Made by a program: the position numbers and the translations under genes | In this document: positions 49,601 to 58,791 of the stretch, piece by piece | Layout: each line of letters begins with the position of its first letter | Numbering within the stretch: the stretch's first letter is position 1 | Source of the DNA: Didymodactylos carnosus | Lineage: Eukaryota; Rotifera; Eurotatoria; Philodinida; Philodinidae | Length of the DNA stretch: 64,000 nt | Reading direction: 5' to 3' | Assembly: GCA_905250885.1 (NCBI GenBank) | Contig: CAJNOQ010000146.1 | Coordinates: 1 to 64,000, forward strand | Notes under the pieces: model-generated | The model's input: only the letters and a program-made list of their open reading frames with translations | Told to the model about the DNA's origin: nothing | Databases searched by the model: none

Positions 49601-52600
49601 TGCTGTCCTCTCCTCTCGATGGACGGATGTATTCTAATGGGATTAAACTAGACGGAGAAAATAATACTTCTTATGCTGTGTTCTTTGAAAAAAAATGACA
49701 CTCATCGCTTACGATTCAAACATCGTCATCTTTGTACCAACAAAACTGAGCTGAATGAGATTAATAGTTAAGCATAATATAGGAGATTTTTGAAAGTAAA
49801 TTATAGAAAATTATTTGATAGTTTACAGTTCTCCAAATTAATGTTCTTTCAATAATAAATAATCTCACTAATAGAATAACGAGTGCTCTACACAATCAAA
49901 AACAGTTTACGGTTCATACCACAATGGAAAATAAAAACCATGAACAATTAAAAATTATATTATGTGTCTTATGAATACAGCTATGCTATCAAGAATTATC
50001 AGAGCATAGTAGTTCGTACTAATTATACGGATTGGATTCTTGTACAATAAGACAGTGTTTTGAAAGGTAACAGTGTTTTAATCTAGTGAAACTGAAATGA
50101 AACGAAATGAAGTTGTTCTAAATTCTTTTTAATTATCTGAACTAAGCATCTTCTCTTGTCAAACATATTAAGTAAATCTTCTCCATCTACGCTCAAAAGG
50201 AGTTTTACTTTCTGTATAGGGAAGAAAAAGCGACCAAAGGATAAAATTAAAAACGATTGCAGATATTAATCGTTAACGATGTGCCTAGAGATGCCAACTA
50301 AGTAATAAAATAAAGTGAGACAAATAGAGAAATGTTGGACATAATATGGACTTTGTTCGTACTCAAAAGGACAAGACAAAACACATTATTTGTCAGACAA
50401 TATCATTGAAAAAATTGAAATAAAAGCATAATAAAAAAAATAAAACGCCTATTGGAAACAGTCCGCAGAAAAAGTCTTTGCAAAGGGAGACATCCGGTGG
50501 GATAGATTTTTGCAGAGGATAAATCTCGAAATATGGGACTGCTCTCCTTGTGAGAGAACATTTGGCAACCGTGAAGTTGTACCTTATACTTGCCTCTTTG
50601 AAAGATCAGCTCTCTCATTGGTCCTAACACGATATCAAGTCGACTTTATAGAAAATCAAAAACAAGCATTTTTTGTTTTCCTATATAATGCTTCACGATA
50701 TTATAAAACCTTTATAATCTCCTAGGGTTTGATAAATAATTCTTCATAAGTTTATAAAATATTTAGAATTCTCAATGTATTAACAAATTAAAATCATTAA
50801 TAGTGGATGTTTTTTGAGTGCTTTTTCTTATATTGAATACAATTCAGCAGCCACTAGTTGAACGTTCATGCGATTGTAGCCATGTGATCGTAAATCGGTC
50901 AATAAACCGTTTTTTCAAGTGAAAAAATTTTGAAATAAGGGTTACTCAAAGGGATGAATTGTCACGAGGAATATAAGTTCAATTGAGAGACTATCCTAAG
51001 CATCCTACTAGAACCATATAAGAAGGCCTTAGATAGTGATTGAGAAGAACTGTTGTTCTAGCTTATCCACAATTTTTCGATTATTATCATGAAAAATCGA
51101 AGTATTTTGATGGTATTTATTTTCACAAATCAGAATTTTTCTTATTAAAATATTTTGTCGATAGTGATAAATTTAAAACTAGTTTTTCCTACTTGTTTCA
51201 TAATTTTCCATTGGAGTTCGTTAAAATAATTTTAATATAACTCGTTTCGAGTACAGAAATCATAAGTAATCGAGCAATAGTAACTAGCAATAGTATATAG
51301 ATGTGTGTATAGATTAACTAACTAACTAATAAGTCAATAAGAGAGAAAATAATATAATCTGAGAAAGTGTGTCTATGATATGTGTTACAGTTTTTGTTCG
51401 ATGTTATAATAAAAACTGAAGAAAAAAGAGAATAAACTACAACCGAATACATTCTTATATACAGTGAAAGAATATAAAAAAAGAAAAAGTGAGGGCGGAC
51501 ATTGGCAATGGTTCTGTGCCCGTTGATTGCCAATTATCAATAATGAGCAACAAACGACGATTAGTAGTTATGAGAAGAGAAAATAAGACGGAAATACATC
51601 GAGAGATAGAAGAGATGAGATATAGTCGTTACATAAATGAGATATAGAGAGAGAGTAAAGCATATATTACTATAGTCCGGAACTATTGATGGTATATCGT
51701 CTTTTTGTTTCTTTTTTTTTTTTTCATTTTCACTTTCTGTGTCTTTCTCTTATTCGATTCATTAATAAAATAGATACAGTTGGTGGCAACAAAATAAAAA
51801 GAGAAAAAAAAGAGACAAATGCTCCATATTAAATGTTTATTGGGATATATGTTAATGGGTTTCAATGATATTATGCGCTAGACTTTTCTTCTCTTTTATA
51901 TACACTATAAACATTTTATTTTTACTTTTAACGTAACAAATGAATACTTTTTTGTCATCCAAGAGTCTTTTTTTTTTCTTGCATCCTCATTATCTTCATA
52001 GTATTTTCTGATTAAGTTTTTTTGAAAAAAAAAAGAAAGAAGACGACAATGAAGTGAAACAAACGCACAGTCATAGTGCCACAGTATCTTTCTTGAATAT
52101 TGTTTTTTAATAAGATTGAGAGACCTAAATGACAGACTATTTGTGTGTATATTCGTTTATATATATATATATCTGATAGACAGTCAGATATGTAACAGAT
52201 TTTATATTACGGGTAACGATTAATGACTTTCATATAATGTATAACATAAACGAACAAGAAAGTGAAATAGTAACGCTGAGATATTTATTTCTCATCGCCT
52301 TATTCTCACCATTTTATTCTCTGTGTATTTCTCATTTACTCAAATGAAGTAACAAAAACGAACGTTCTGGTGCAAAGAAGAAGAAATAAAAGAAAAACTT
52401 GTTACGACGATTACAATGATGACATTAACGAGCTATTATTTATCAAGATGACTGTAGAAGAACTATTTTTTTCGTTTCCTGCGCTCAGTTATCTAACTAT
52501 GTAGATCATACACAAACGATCATTGCAAAGATGAATAAAAATCAATCTAAAGTGTTGAAGAAGAGGATCTAATCTCAAGATAATTATCAATATCTTTTTG

Positions 52601-55600
52601 ACAGCAAAGATCTGCGAACACAAGGTTTTTTTTTTCTGTCTCGAATCTATATCCAAGAATATTTCTCTTGAGCCAGCCTATTAGGTATGAAAACAATCAC
52701 AGACTTAATCTTTTTTTCACTTTTGTTTCATAATTTTTGTCATATGAACTTACTTTCATACAAACAAAAATTATGAACACATAAAACAAGTTATTTAATG
52801 CAGAATCTATTTTTAAGTGACACTACTATTCTTTAGATATATTTATTGTAAGATTTAATTTTGTTTGTATTTGCCTTATCGAAATAGAGATAATACATTT
52901 TCCATAACAGCATAGTCCACAAACGCTATATTTATGCGCTATAAGAAGTGACCTGCTATACCTGCTAATAGCAGGTAACTTCAACAGTTGCTGAAAGCTA
53001 GCTGTCGGAAGAAAAAATGTGCAGAGGTCAAATATGGCCGACCAAATAATGAAAATTTCTCAACTTTAGGTGCTTTTTCTAGTAATAAAGCACCTCGTAA
53101 CTCAGGTGTCACCAAGTCTCTTAATAAAAATAGATTTTGTGCGGAAATAAGAAGAAAAAAGCTGAAAAAGGATTAGGCCAGGTATATATAGCCGGCATCT
53201 CGTCAAAGAAACTGATTGATCAATTTATTCAATACGAATCACTTTTTTTGCTTTCCCTTAAAATCAGTAGCCATTTTTGACAGATATTATTGGCAGGTAA
53301 CTTCTTTTAAACGATGTGTATGGCATTTTTATCATTTTTTCTGAAGGGACTGATAATTGTACCTTGAAACTATGATTCAAATCCTTTTCCTAAGTGTCAA
53401 ATGGGACTAAAATCACAAATTCAGAAATATTTTTCGAATCTGGTCAATTTACAATTTTTGATTCATTATGATCTCTGGCATCATACCATTTTTCTCAACA
53501 AGTCTTAATAATGTCCTCAATTTCTTCTGGGATGTAATTTAAAGGAAAGAAATAATTATTAAGAAATGTATCATTCGAATTATTGAAACAGTAGACAAAT
53601 GCTCAATTGCAAATTTCTTTAAATTTAAAAAGGTTGTCTCGAAAGTACAGAATACTGGCTTACGTCGTTGATTAGACATTCGTAATTAGAAATAGTTTCT
53701 ATTCTCGCGAGTTGTAAGAAGTCAAAACTTAATTTGTTCGTACTATCTCAACAGGATGGTAACATCAAAGCATTTTTACCTAAGGAAAGAATGAAACAAG
53801 TAGCCACATATTTTCTACAAGTCCAGCAGAACGACATTCAGGATTGTCCTACAGAACTCTATCCAATAAAGTATAATATCTTAATATATTATTTTTTTTT
53901 AGTTTTAATCTGTTTTTAGAGTTCTTACCTTCTTTTGGTGGACTTATTTCATCATTTGTTGGCTTTTTTTCAACAGATCTTTCATCATTCTCCTCATTGG
54001 TTGCTGTTGTTCCATTTTTTATCTGTTTTTGTTGACTGTCCTGGATTTGTTTATCACTGTTCATATGTATCCTCAAATTTCGACTATTTGTTTCATTATT
54101 GAGTGAATCACATCGAAATACTGATGATTGTATTGCTGCTGGTGTCTGACTTTCAACTGTTGAAAATTCCTCCGTTGATAGCGGTGGTGGTGGTGACGAT
54201 GAATTGATAGTATCTTGTTGATGAGTTTCGCTATTATTACTACTAATTGTTGAAATGAGGCTCTTTGTTTGTTGGTGACATTCTCTAATATTGTTCATAT
54301 GTTTATCTGATTGCATATGAATGGATAAATTTCCTTTTGTTGTTGTAGAATAATTGCATATTTCACAACGATAAGGTTTATAGCCACATGAGTACGATTC
54401 ACCACGTGCCAAACGAGGATGAAGTTGAGATGATAAACAGTATAAACATGATGTTTCTTGATCAGGATGTTTTTCTTTCATATGAATTTCTAATGTTTCC
54501 TGATATTTATAATGCCAGTTACCTAAAATACATAAATGAATTAGTTTATAGTTTGTGACAAAGTTTGAAATTACTGTCAAATATGAATAGAGTTTTGAAG
54601 TAGTCAATTTCATACTTCATGCTTACATTTTGGACATTTCAACGTTTTTGAGGAATTTCTTGTATGTAAATAAATTGACGAACTACCATTTGTTGTTGTT
54701 GAACTTGATAGTGTCCTTGCTAAAGCGCTTGTTGTCGACTGAATAAATGAATTTAGATAGTCGATTGAGGTGCTTGCTCCATTATCATACGAGGGTGTTG
54801 AAGATGATGAACTTAAATCTTGATGTGGAGGTTGTTTTGGGCTGTTTTCACCGCCGCCACCACCGCTACCATTACTGTTGTCAGATGATATAAAAGTACT
54901 AACTAACAATGGGTATTTTTCAGACTGTTCTGTTTCTTCTGTGATTCTTTTTACTGTTTTCGACACTTCATCAAGTTCGTCTTGATCAGCATCAATCTAA
55001 ACAATTAACAAATTACATTAACATAATGGAAAAAAGAACAATAATGTTACATTTACTACCATTTAAAACTAGTAGTACTAGCATCGTATATCATTTTAAC
55101 CTTGAGACAATTAAAGAAGTCGCAGTTGAATCAGAAGTGTTTCTCATTTTAGTAAAAACTCCATAGGTCTTCTACCTATAATTCATTTTTTCTCACGAGT
55201 TAAAATGAAATATTCATGCAGGCTAATGCATGGAAAAACATTTTGTAGAAGTCTAACTATTCACGTACTGGTGTATTTTTTAAAAATTTCGAACAAATCA
55301 TAGAATATAGATTACAGTAACAATCGATTTAAAGTATGAGCGCCATAACTACTCGATTTTAATTATTTGCCGTTAGATGTCACTACCAGACACATTAGTC
55401 GATAGTATCCATAGCTGTCTTGATAAATATCGTCTGCTCCGATTATTCACAATGAGAGGATTACTAGCCAGATATACAACATTCATCATGTAGAAAATTT
55501 CTTAAACTTTGACTATCATCGAATTATCTATCTCTTACCTATTGTTGAAGACAGCATAGCGTAGTGGTTATATTGTTCGTCACATACCGCAAACGTGCTG

Positions 55601-56782
55601 TGCTCAAACCTCGGCACCACCAGATCATGTAATAGCTTTGGACAAGTTACTTATGTCTTAGTGTCGCGGATCATCTGTCCAACAGCACACTCACTACGTT
55701 GTGACGTACAATACAGTTCCTCTGGCTAAGTTCGTGTAGCTTTTCGGAAAGCTACTATGTGGTTAATGAGTGTGTATGGGGGAGTTAAAGTAATTGGGCG
55801 AAAGAGCTCTGTCTCAATCTAGCCTTCTGACCAGACTGTAGTAGATGACTGGTAACAAGTTTGGCGAACACATTAAAAGTTTATCAACTGCAGGGAAGAT
55901 ATCGGGCTATTGAAACTGCCATTTCATATCACCGGATAAAAAATAAACTTGGTTTAGAGTTGCTGAAAAGCGGTTCTTCGTATTCAGCACACTCGATAAT
56001 CCAGAAGATTTTCTGTTTTTGGCCCGAGGTACTTCCGAAAGTTTAGGAAAAGTTTTCAAATTATTACTATTTTTCCATGGAAAACTTTTTGCGCCATTCT
56101 GTTTCAAAATTTTTCTTAAACTTTCGGAAGTACCCCGAGCCAAAAATAGAAAATCTTTTGGATTATCGAGTGTGATGAATACGAAAAATCACTTTTCATC
56201 AACTCTAAACCAAGTTTATTTTTTTTGTTCCGGTGATATGCAGCAGCATTCTATACCGAAACGATAGCCACAAGGCGGAGTATTCTTCCTTCTTCCTACC
56301 TGTTGTTGTTGTTGTTGATCGTCACTGTTTGTTACATCACTGTGATCTTGAATTTTAAATTGCTCTCGTTTAACATTATCTGACATTGACGTAAAATCAC
56401 ACGATGGATCATTCTTATATGACTTAGTTGAGATATCTGAACTTGCTTCTTCTTGTTTCTGATCATGATCATCATTCGACGGTGTTTTATTAACATTTAT
56501 CTGATTTAACGATAACGATAAGGTATTATGGTCGTTATTTATCTCTGTTAAGTTTTCGATTTCGTTTTCGCCGTTACAATGTTTATCCGAAAAATGAATA
56601 ATAGAATTATCGATTGATTGACTGTCCGTCAGCGTGCTTGTTTCGGAAGATGTCGACGATTGGTCTAACGATGAAATTTTCTTTGATATATGTAACAAAT
56701 CATTATTTGAATGCCATGGAGTATGAGTTAATCGAGATTGATGACTAATTAATGTTTCGCTTGTTGTACTGTCAGATGCCAT
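24095..56782 (-). CDS. ZFHX3/ZFHX4/zfh-2 orthologue, giant zinc-finger homeodomain factor
   Basis: A nuclear transcription factor of the ATBF1/zfh-2 class, known for neuronal differentiation roles. The 23 coding exons (minus): 56782-56300, 54996-54627, 54522-53929, 47510-47326, 47237-47108, 34461-34306, 34017-33650, 33579-32838, 32247-31825, 31674-31181, 31091-30675, 30592-30359, 30168-30047, 29674-29300, 29141-28735, 28075-27693, 27603-27072, 26838-26493, 26403-25987, 25866-25674, 25613-25034, 24972-24691, 24489-24095. All borders are GT-AG and the phases close over 8628 nt, giving 2875 residues, versus about 3600-3700 in vertebrates. Homeodomains lie near residues 1349, 1530, 2033 and 2366, in ZFHX order. 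Least certain are the exon 22 end (alternative donor after 24733) and exon 1. An acceptor at 56814-56815 implies an upstream non-coding exon. Confidence 0.9.
25674..26838 (-). CDS. ZFHX exons 18-20: CtBP-type motif and homeodomain 4
   Basis: Exon 18 (26838-26493) is acidic and contains [15 protein letters not shown], with two PxDLx-type motifs known to bind the CtBP co-repressor. Exon 19 (26403-25987) is Asn/Ser-rich and opens homeodomain 4 ([24 protein letters not shown]). Exon 20 (25866-25674) completes it ([31 protein letters not shown]) and starts the next finger ([15 protein letters not shown]). The intron splits the Met after YRTPT. RTPTMxECE and NARAKEKK are typical of the fourth ZFHX homeodomain. 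Confidence 0.95.
27072..27603 (-). CDS. ZFHX exon 17: homeodomain 3 and a finger
   Basis: Homeodomain 3 is whole in this exon: [30 protein letters not shown], then [20 protein letters not shown]. The TRARERKG ending and SNPxRKML helix 2 are specific to the third ZFHX homeodomain. A C2H2 finger [20 protein letters not shown] with LKH follows about 25 residues later, as in relatives. The exon enters in phase 0 and exits in phase 1 at GTAAGA. Confidence 0.95.
27693..29141 (-). CDS. ZFHX exons 15-16: Ser-rich, poly-Ala and a finger
   Basis: Exon 15 (29141-28735) is Ser/Thr-rich with VKRESTF and VIKSEPSES, which look like SUMO-acceptor sites (psi-K-x-E), and ends in poly-Ala and Gln. Exon 16 (28075-27693) carries [20 protein letters not shown] with FH, then a ten-Ala run and Gly/Pro-rich sequence. 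The intron between them is 659 bp and holds nothing recognisable. Phases 2-1-0. Confidence 0.85.
28076..28734 (-). other. ZFHX intron 15, nothing recognised
   Basis: A 659-bp intron between exons 15 and 16. The short open frames inside it have no domain and no usable splice sites. Confidence 0.6.
29300..30592 (-). CDS. ZFHX exons 12-14: poly-Ala and homeodomain 2
   Basis: Exon 12 (30592-30359) is acidic and ends in a ten-Ala run and QKR. Exon 13 (30168-30047) is the first two-thirds of homeodomain 2 ([18 protein letters not shown], then [13 protein letters not shown]). Exon 14 (29674-29300) begins with helix 3, [20 protein letters not shown], then a C2HC-like finger [20 protein letters not shown] ending KQC. 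The homeodomain is split within an Arg codon. Spacing and sequence match ZFHX homeodomain 2. Confidence 0.95.
30675..31674 (-). CDS. ZFHX exons 10-11: finger and homeodomain 1
   Basis: Exon 10 (31674-31181) has [20 protein letters not shown] and then a Ser/Thr-rich part. Exon 11 (31091-30675) has homeodomain 1: [19 protein letters not shown], then [18 protein letters not shown] and [16 protein letters not shown] in recognition helix 3 (instead of VWFQN) and the trailing KDSPYNF are diagnostic of the first ZFHX homeodomain. Phase 0 at both ends of exon 11. Confidence 0.95.
31825..33579 (-). CDS. ZFHX exons 8-9: Gln run, two fingers, Ser/Thr-rich linker
   Basis: Exon 8 (33579-32838, 742 nt) starts with a six-Gln run encoded by CAG repeats. 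It then has [20 protein letters not shown] (C2HC-like) and [20 protein letters not shown] with H at the end, followed by LRDYF and a long Ser/Thr linker holding LLDLSTKK. Exon 9 (32247-31825) includes [20 protein letters not shown], a basic helical segment also found before the first homeodomain in relatives. Phases 0-1-1. Confidence 0.85.
32248..32837 (-). other. ZFHX intron 8, nothing recognised
   Basis: A 590-bp A/T-rich intron. I see no element or RNA gene in it. Confidence 0.6.
33650..34461 (-). CDS. ZFHX exons 6-7: two further fingers
   Basis: Exon 6 (34461-34306) carries [20 protein letters not shown], and exon 7 (34017-33650) carries [18 protein letters not shown] followed by HFREIH. 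Both match the spacing of C2H2 fingers in the central ZFHX cluster. Exon 7 then becomes Ser/Pro-rich. Phases run 1-1-0. The donor GTATGT after exon 6 and GTAAAA after exon 7 are acceptable but not strong. Confidence 0.8.
36424..36463. repeat. (ATT)n microsatellite
   Basis: Thirteen or so ATT units with one interruption, inside ZFHX intron 5. It is followed 32 bp later by a run of about 20 A. Confidence 0.85.
38716..38811 (-). pseudogene. Terminal-exon-like fragment, family not recognised
   Basis: After a TGAATTAG acceptor (ending 38812) an open stretch of 31 codons reads [20 protein letters not shown] and ends IQVRPLPDD-stop. The composition and the clean acceptor-to-stop layout look like a real last exon of some gene, stranded on the same strand as ZFHX inside its intron 5. 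I cannot name the family and see no other exons. Confidence 0.3.
38946..39050 (+). pseudogene. Coding-like fragment, family not recognised
   Basis: A TTTTTATAG acceptor precedes an open run of about 35 codons containing [20 protein letters not shown]. It resembles a protein-coding exon more than the surrounding DNA does. Faint similarity to the W-x-x-EQ start of endonuclease V is too weak to assign. A further coding-like stretch ([20 protein letters not shown]) lies at about 39848-39960, plus strand. Confidence 0.25.
41600..42050. mobile_element. Degenerate foldback relic related to 55926-56239
   Basis: The left part (TAGAAGATTTTTTATTTTTGA) and the right part (CCAAAAATAGAAAATTTTCTGG) are inverse to each other and similar to the arms of the foldback at 55926-56239, including the segments around CCAGAAGATTTTCTGTTTTT. 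The copy is heavily diverged. Open frames over both copies look alike only because the element is shared. Confidence 0.5.
43230..43258. repeat. (GA)n microsatellite
   Basis: GAGAGA tract with one AAA interruption, inside ZFHX intron 5. Confidence 0.8.
47108..47510 (-). CDS. ZFHX exons 4-5: one split C2H2 finger
   Basis: Exon 4 (47510-47326) is acidic and Lys-rich and ends [13 protein letters not shown]; exon 5 (47237-47108) continues [14 protein letters not shown], so the finger is split by an intron of 89 bp. Both exons sit isolated between the two giant introns (6.4 kb upstream, 12.6 kb downstream). Phases 1-0-1 join them to exons 3 and 6. Confidence 0.8.
48081..48373. mobile_element. Foldback element, AAGTAACAATTTCT family, copy 2
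   Basis: Ends CTGTAAAACTAC and, in reverse complement, CTGTAAAACTGTAG. The arms of about 100 bp share GAAAATGTAAACTTGTAGGG against GAGAATGTAAAGTTGTAGGG and a common inner part TGTGTACAAATTATTAAAA. The same landmarks in the same order occur in the element at 18750-19066, so these are two members of one family. No coding potential. Confidence 0.75.
53752..53872 (+). pseudogene. Coding-like fragment opposite ZFHX exon 3 end
   Basis: After CTATCTCAACAG the plus strand is open for about 40 codons with [20 protein letters not shown] and [15 protein letters not shown], which reads like a real protein rather than translated A/T-rich DNA. It lies about 55 bp from the end of ZFHX exon 3 on the opposite strand. 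No family recognised and no partner exons seen. Confidence 0.25.
53929..54996 (-). CDS. ZFHX exons 2-3: N-terminal zinc fingers with the ZFHX signature
   Basis: Exon 2 (54996-54627) is Ser/Gly-rich and ends inside a finger; exon 3 (54522-53929) completes it. The joined text [20 protein letters not shown], then [16 protein letters not shown] and [20 protein letters not shown] is the strongest match to ZFHX3/4 and zfh-2. Further on, [20 protein letters not shown] sits where relatives have another C2H2 finger, but the second Cys and the last His are missing, so this finger is degenerate. The exon ends GAAG before GTAAGA (phase 1). Confidence 0.9.
55550..55860 (+). mobile_element. tRNA-derived SINE
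   Basis: The head 55550-55621 is tRNA-like: box A TAGCGTAGTGG at 55557-55567 and box B GCTCAAACCTC at 55602-55612, 34 bp apart, followed by GGCACCACC. These are the internal RNA polymerase III promoter elements of tRNA-derived SINEs. A unique body follows (GACAAGTTACTTATGTCTTA, a motif common in SINE bodies) up to about 55860; the 3' end is not clear and no long A-tail is present. It lies in ZFHX intron 1, antisense to the gene. Confidence 0.7.
55926..56239. mobile_element. Foldback element in ZFHX intron 1
   Basis: Near-perfect inverted arms of about 120 bp (55926-56046 and about 56115-56239) start ATATCACCGG and end CCGGTGATAT. The central loop of about 70 bp lies around a TTTCCATGGAAAA palindrome. 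It is directly adjacent to the SINE and ends about 60 bp from the exon 1 donor. Open frames on both strands (55907-56143, 56019-56267) mirror each other because of the palindrome and are not genes. A degenerate relative lies at about 41600-42050. Confidence 0.8.
56300..56782 (-). CDS. ZFHX exon 1: acidic, Ser/Gln-rich N-terminus
   Basis: It starts [18 protein letters not shown] and ends in a glutamine run before a GTAGGA donor; 161 codons, phase 0. It is low-complexity, Ser/Thr/Asp/Asn-rich, with no finger or homeodomain. The ATG is the first in frame after a good acceptor (TATATTTCAG, ending 56814), so translation probably starts here after a non-coding leader exon. The link to exon 2 rests on matching phase, not homology. 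Confidence 0.65.
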
Positions 56783-56813
56783 TGTTTAATGTTGATCATA
56801 GCTTAACATAAAT
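56783..56813 (-). other. 5' UTR part of ZFHX exon carrying the start codon
   Basis: Upstream of the ATG, the sequence TTTTTTTATATTTCAG (AG at 56815-56814) is a strong splice acceptor, so the first coding exon probably carries a 31-bp leader and is preceded by one or more non-coding exons further upstream. Their position cannot be read from the sequence. Confidence 0.5.
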
Positions 56814-58755
56814 CTGAAATATAAAAAAACTAAGTAAAGAATTATTTACTGTTTATGTGTACGGAAAACAGTGCTGATGGCTAAACAAACTCAAAATTCT
56901 TAAAATCTGATTGCTGACGATCGCCCTTTTATCTTCATAATCACAAAAAATCGATAATTTTTAAGACGTTTTTTAAATCACTTTTACTGTCGTCAGAAAA
57001 GAATTGAAACACAACACAGCGTCTTTCTTTTTTTTTTGTTGTCGAACGAATAATATTTCCACACATAACGTAATGTGTATAAGTGTGCGATAATGAAAAG
57101 TGAAAGTTCATTTGGAATAGGAGAACAAGTAAAAAAAAAACGGGCCAGTATTATTTCGAGAGAAGCAACGAAACAGCGAGGACTATTGGAGATAGTGGCA
57201 GCAGCAAAAAGAACAAAAAAGAAAAACCTAAACTAAAAAATAATAACAATATTATATGTACATTCAAACAAATATTTCTCTCCCGCTAATCATCATCAGT
57301 ATATTTATTTCATTCTTCGTTTCTTTCTTTTTCTTATACTCATTCCCGAATCGAACCGGAAAGATAAAACATCTATTTTTATACCAAATAACTAAAGCAA
57401 AAAAAAATTTTCAAAATTAGGAGACAAAACACTAATGCATATACGTACATTTTTCGAGTAACAAAATTTAATTGTACTTGCTCTATATATTTGTGTGAGC
57501 ATGCAAATCCAATACATACACACACACACACATTCATCAACTACACCGTTAACGAACATAGACATATCTCTCTCTCTGTGTCTTTATCCGTGTATGCCTA
57601 CAAAATTATTATTATGATGATTATTACATTGTTGTACTGAGCGTTCGTTCATTTTCCTCATTTTTTTCTCTTTTTTTTCTTTCTATCTTTTCTTCTCTTA
57701 ATAAAGCTAAAATCAAATCAAACCAGCAATACACCCATAGTGCAGTTATGTAGTATGATTATTATGGATAAAAAAACGACGTCGAGCACAACACGAAGAA
57801 AATATTCTTTTAGTGTCTAATTGCTCTTTTTTTAACGATTTTTTTTTTTCATTTCGATTCATTTGATTCTAGATTCTGTCTATGTAGAGAAACAACAATA
57901 ATTGTTTTGTTACATATATTGAGTCAGAGAGCGAGAAAAAAAAAGCGAGAGAGAATAATTTAATGATGATGATGAAAATAGAGGGAGAGAAGTAGAAAAT
58001 TACGACAATGACGATAGGAGATTTGATTTAAAAAAAACTGTAATGTAATACATGTAGAGATAGCGGCAGAAGCAAAAAAAAGAAGGTGGATTGAAAAGTG
58101 ATTATAAAAACAAAAAACGCAGTTCGACATAGACCAATGAAAAAGAGTCATAGAAAAAATTTTTTACCTCGTTTTAACTCATCTCAACATATGGTTGTTT
58201 TTTAACAAAATTTAAATCAAATATTTCATTTATAAACATACTGATTTCTTCTTCAAAAAATAAAAAAAATTAATCCTATTTTATTTCTGTATATTGCAAA
58301 ATAAAGACTTAATTTAATAATGTTTAATATGATTACTAAAGGTAGTTTAAAAAAGAAAAATATAAGGTTTACTTTAGCAAACTATTACTAGATCTGATAT
58401 TTTTTTTTCCTATAATTCTGTGTATTTTTTTTTAAAAAGTTTATAATAATAATTTATTTAATTTTTTTTTTTCTTCAAAGTTTTACTTACTATCAAATAA
58501 ATTGAAAATTAGAGCTTTTTTTTTAGAAATACTCACTGAATTGAAGTTCATTATTACTCTGTTTTTCTTATGTTCACTCATTAGTATTTTGGTGTGTAAC
58601 CATGTAAAGAAAAAAAAGTTGATGTTTAAATATACGATACACATATAAATGAAATGAAGAAAATCGGACAATGTTTGTTAGTTGATTTCTTTATTTCATT
58701 TTCATACTTTTTGAGCTTGTTTTTATTCTTCTAATGGTGGTGATGGGAATAAGAG

Positions 58756-58791
58756 AGAGAAGAAGAAGAAGAAGAAGAAGAAGAAGAAGAA
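58756..58791. repeat. (AAG)n microsatellite
   Basis: Eleven or so AAG/GAA units following a short GA run, upstream of ZFHX. Confidence 0.85.

Larger units (their letters stand above)
47511..53928 (-). other. ZFHX intron 3, 6.4 kb
   Basis: It separates exons 3 and 4. It contains a foldback element at 48081-48373, a small CCTGCTAATAGCAGG palindrome at about 52960-52974 with GCAGGTAACTTC repeated near 52972 and 53295, and a coding-like stretch at about 53752-53872 on the plus strand ([20 protein letters not shown]). Otherwise it is A/T-rich with scattered microsatellites. Confidence 0.6.

Noticed and set aside
39195-51100. Two plus-strand stretches both reading VVLAYP (about 39200 and 51055)
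   Set aside because: The match is six residues long, the flanking sequence does not align, and no family could be named.
55907-56267. Similar proteins encoded on both strands, also resembling a frame at 41609-41866
   Set aside because: The similarity is between copies and arms of one foldback element and not between protein genes.
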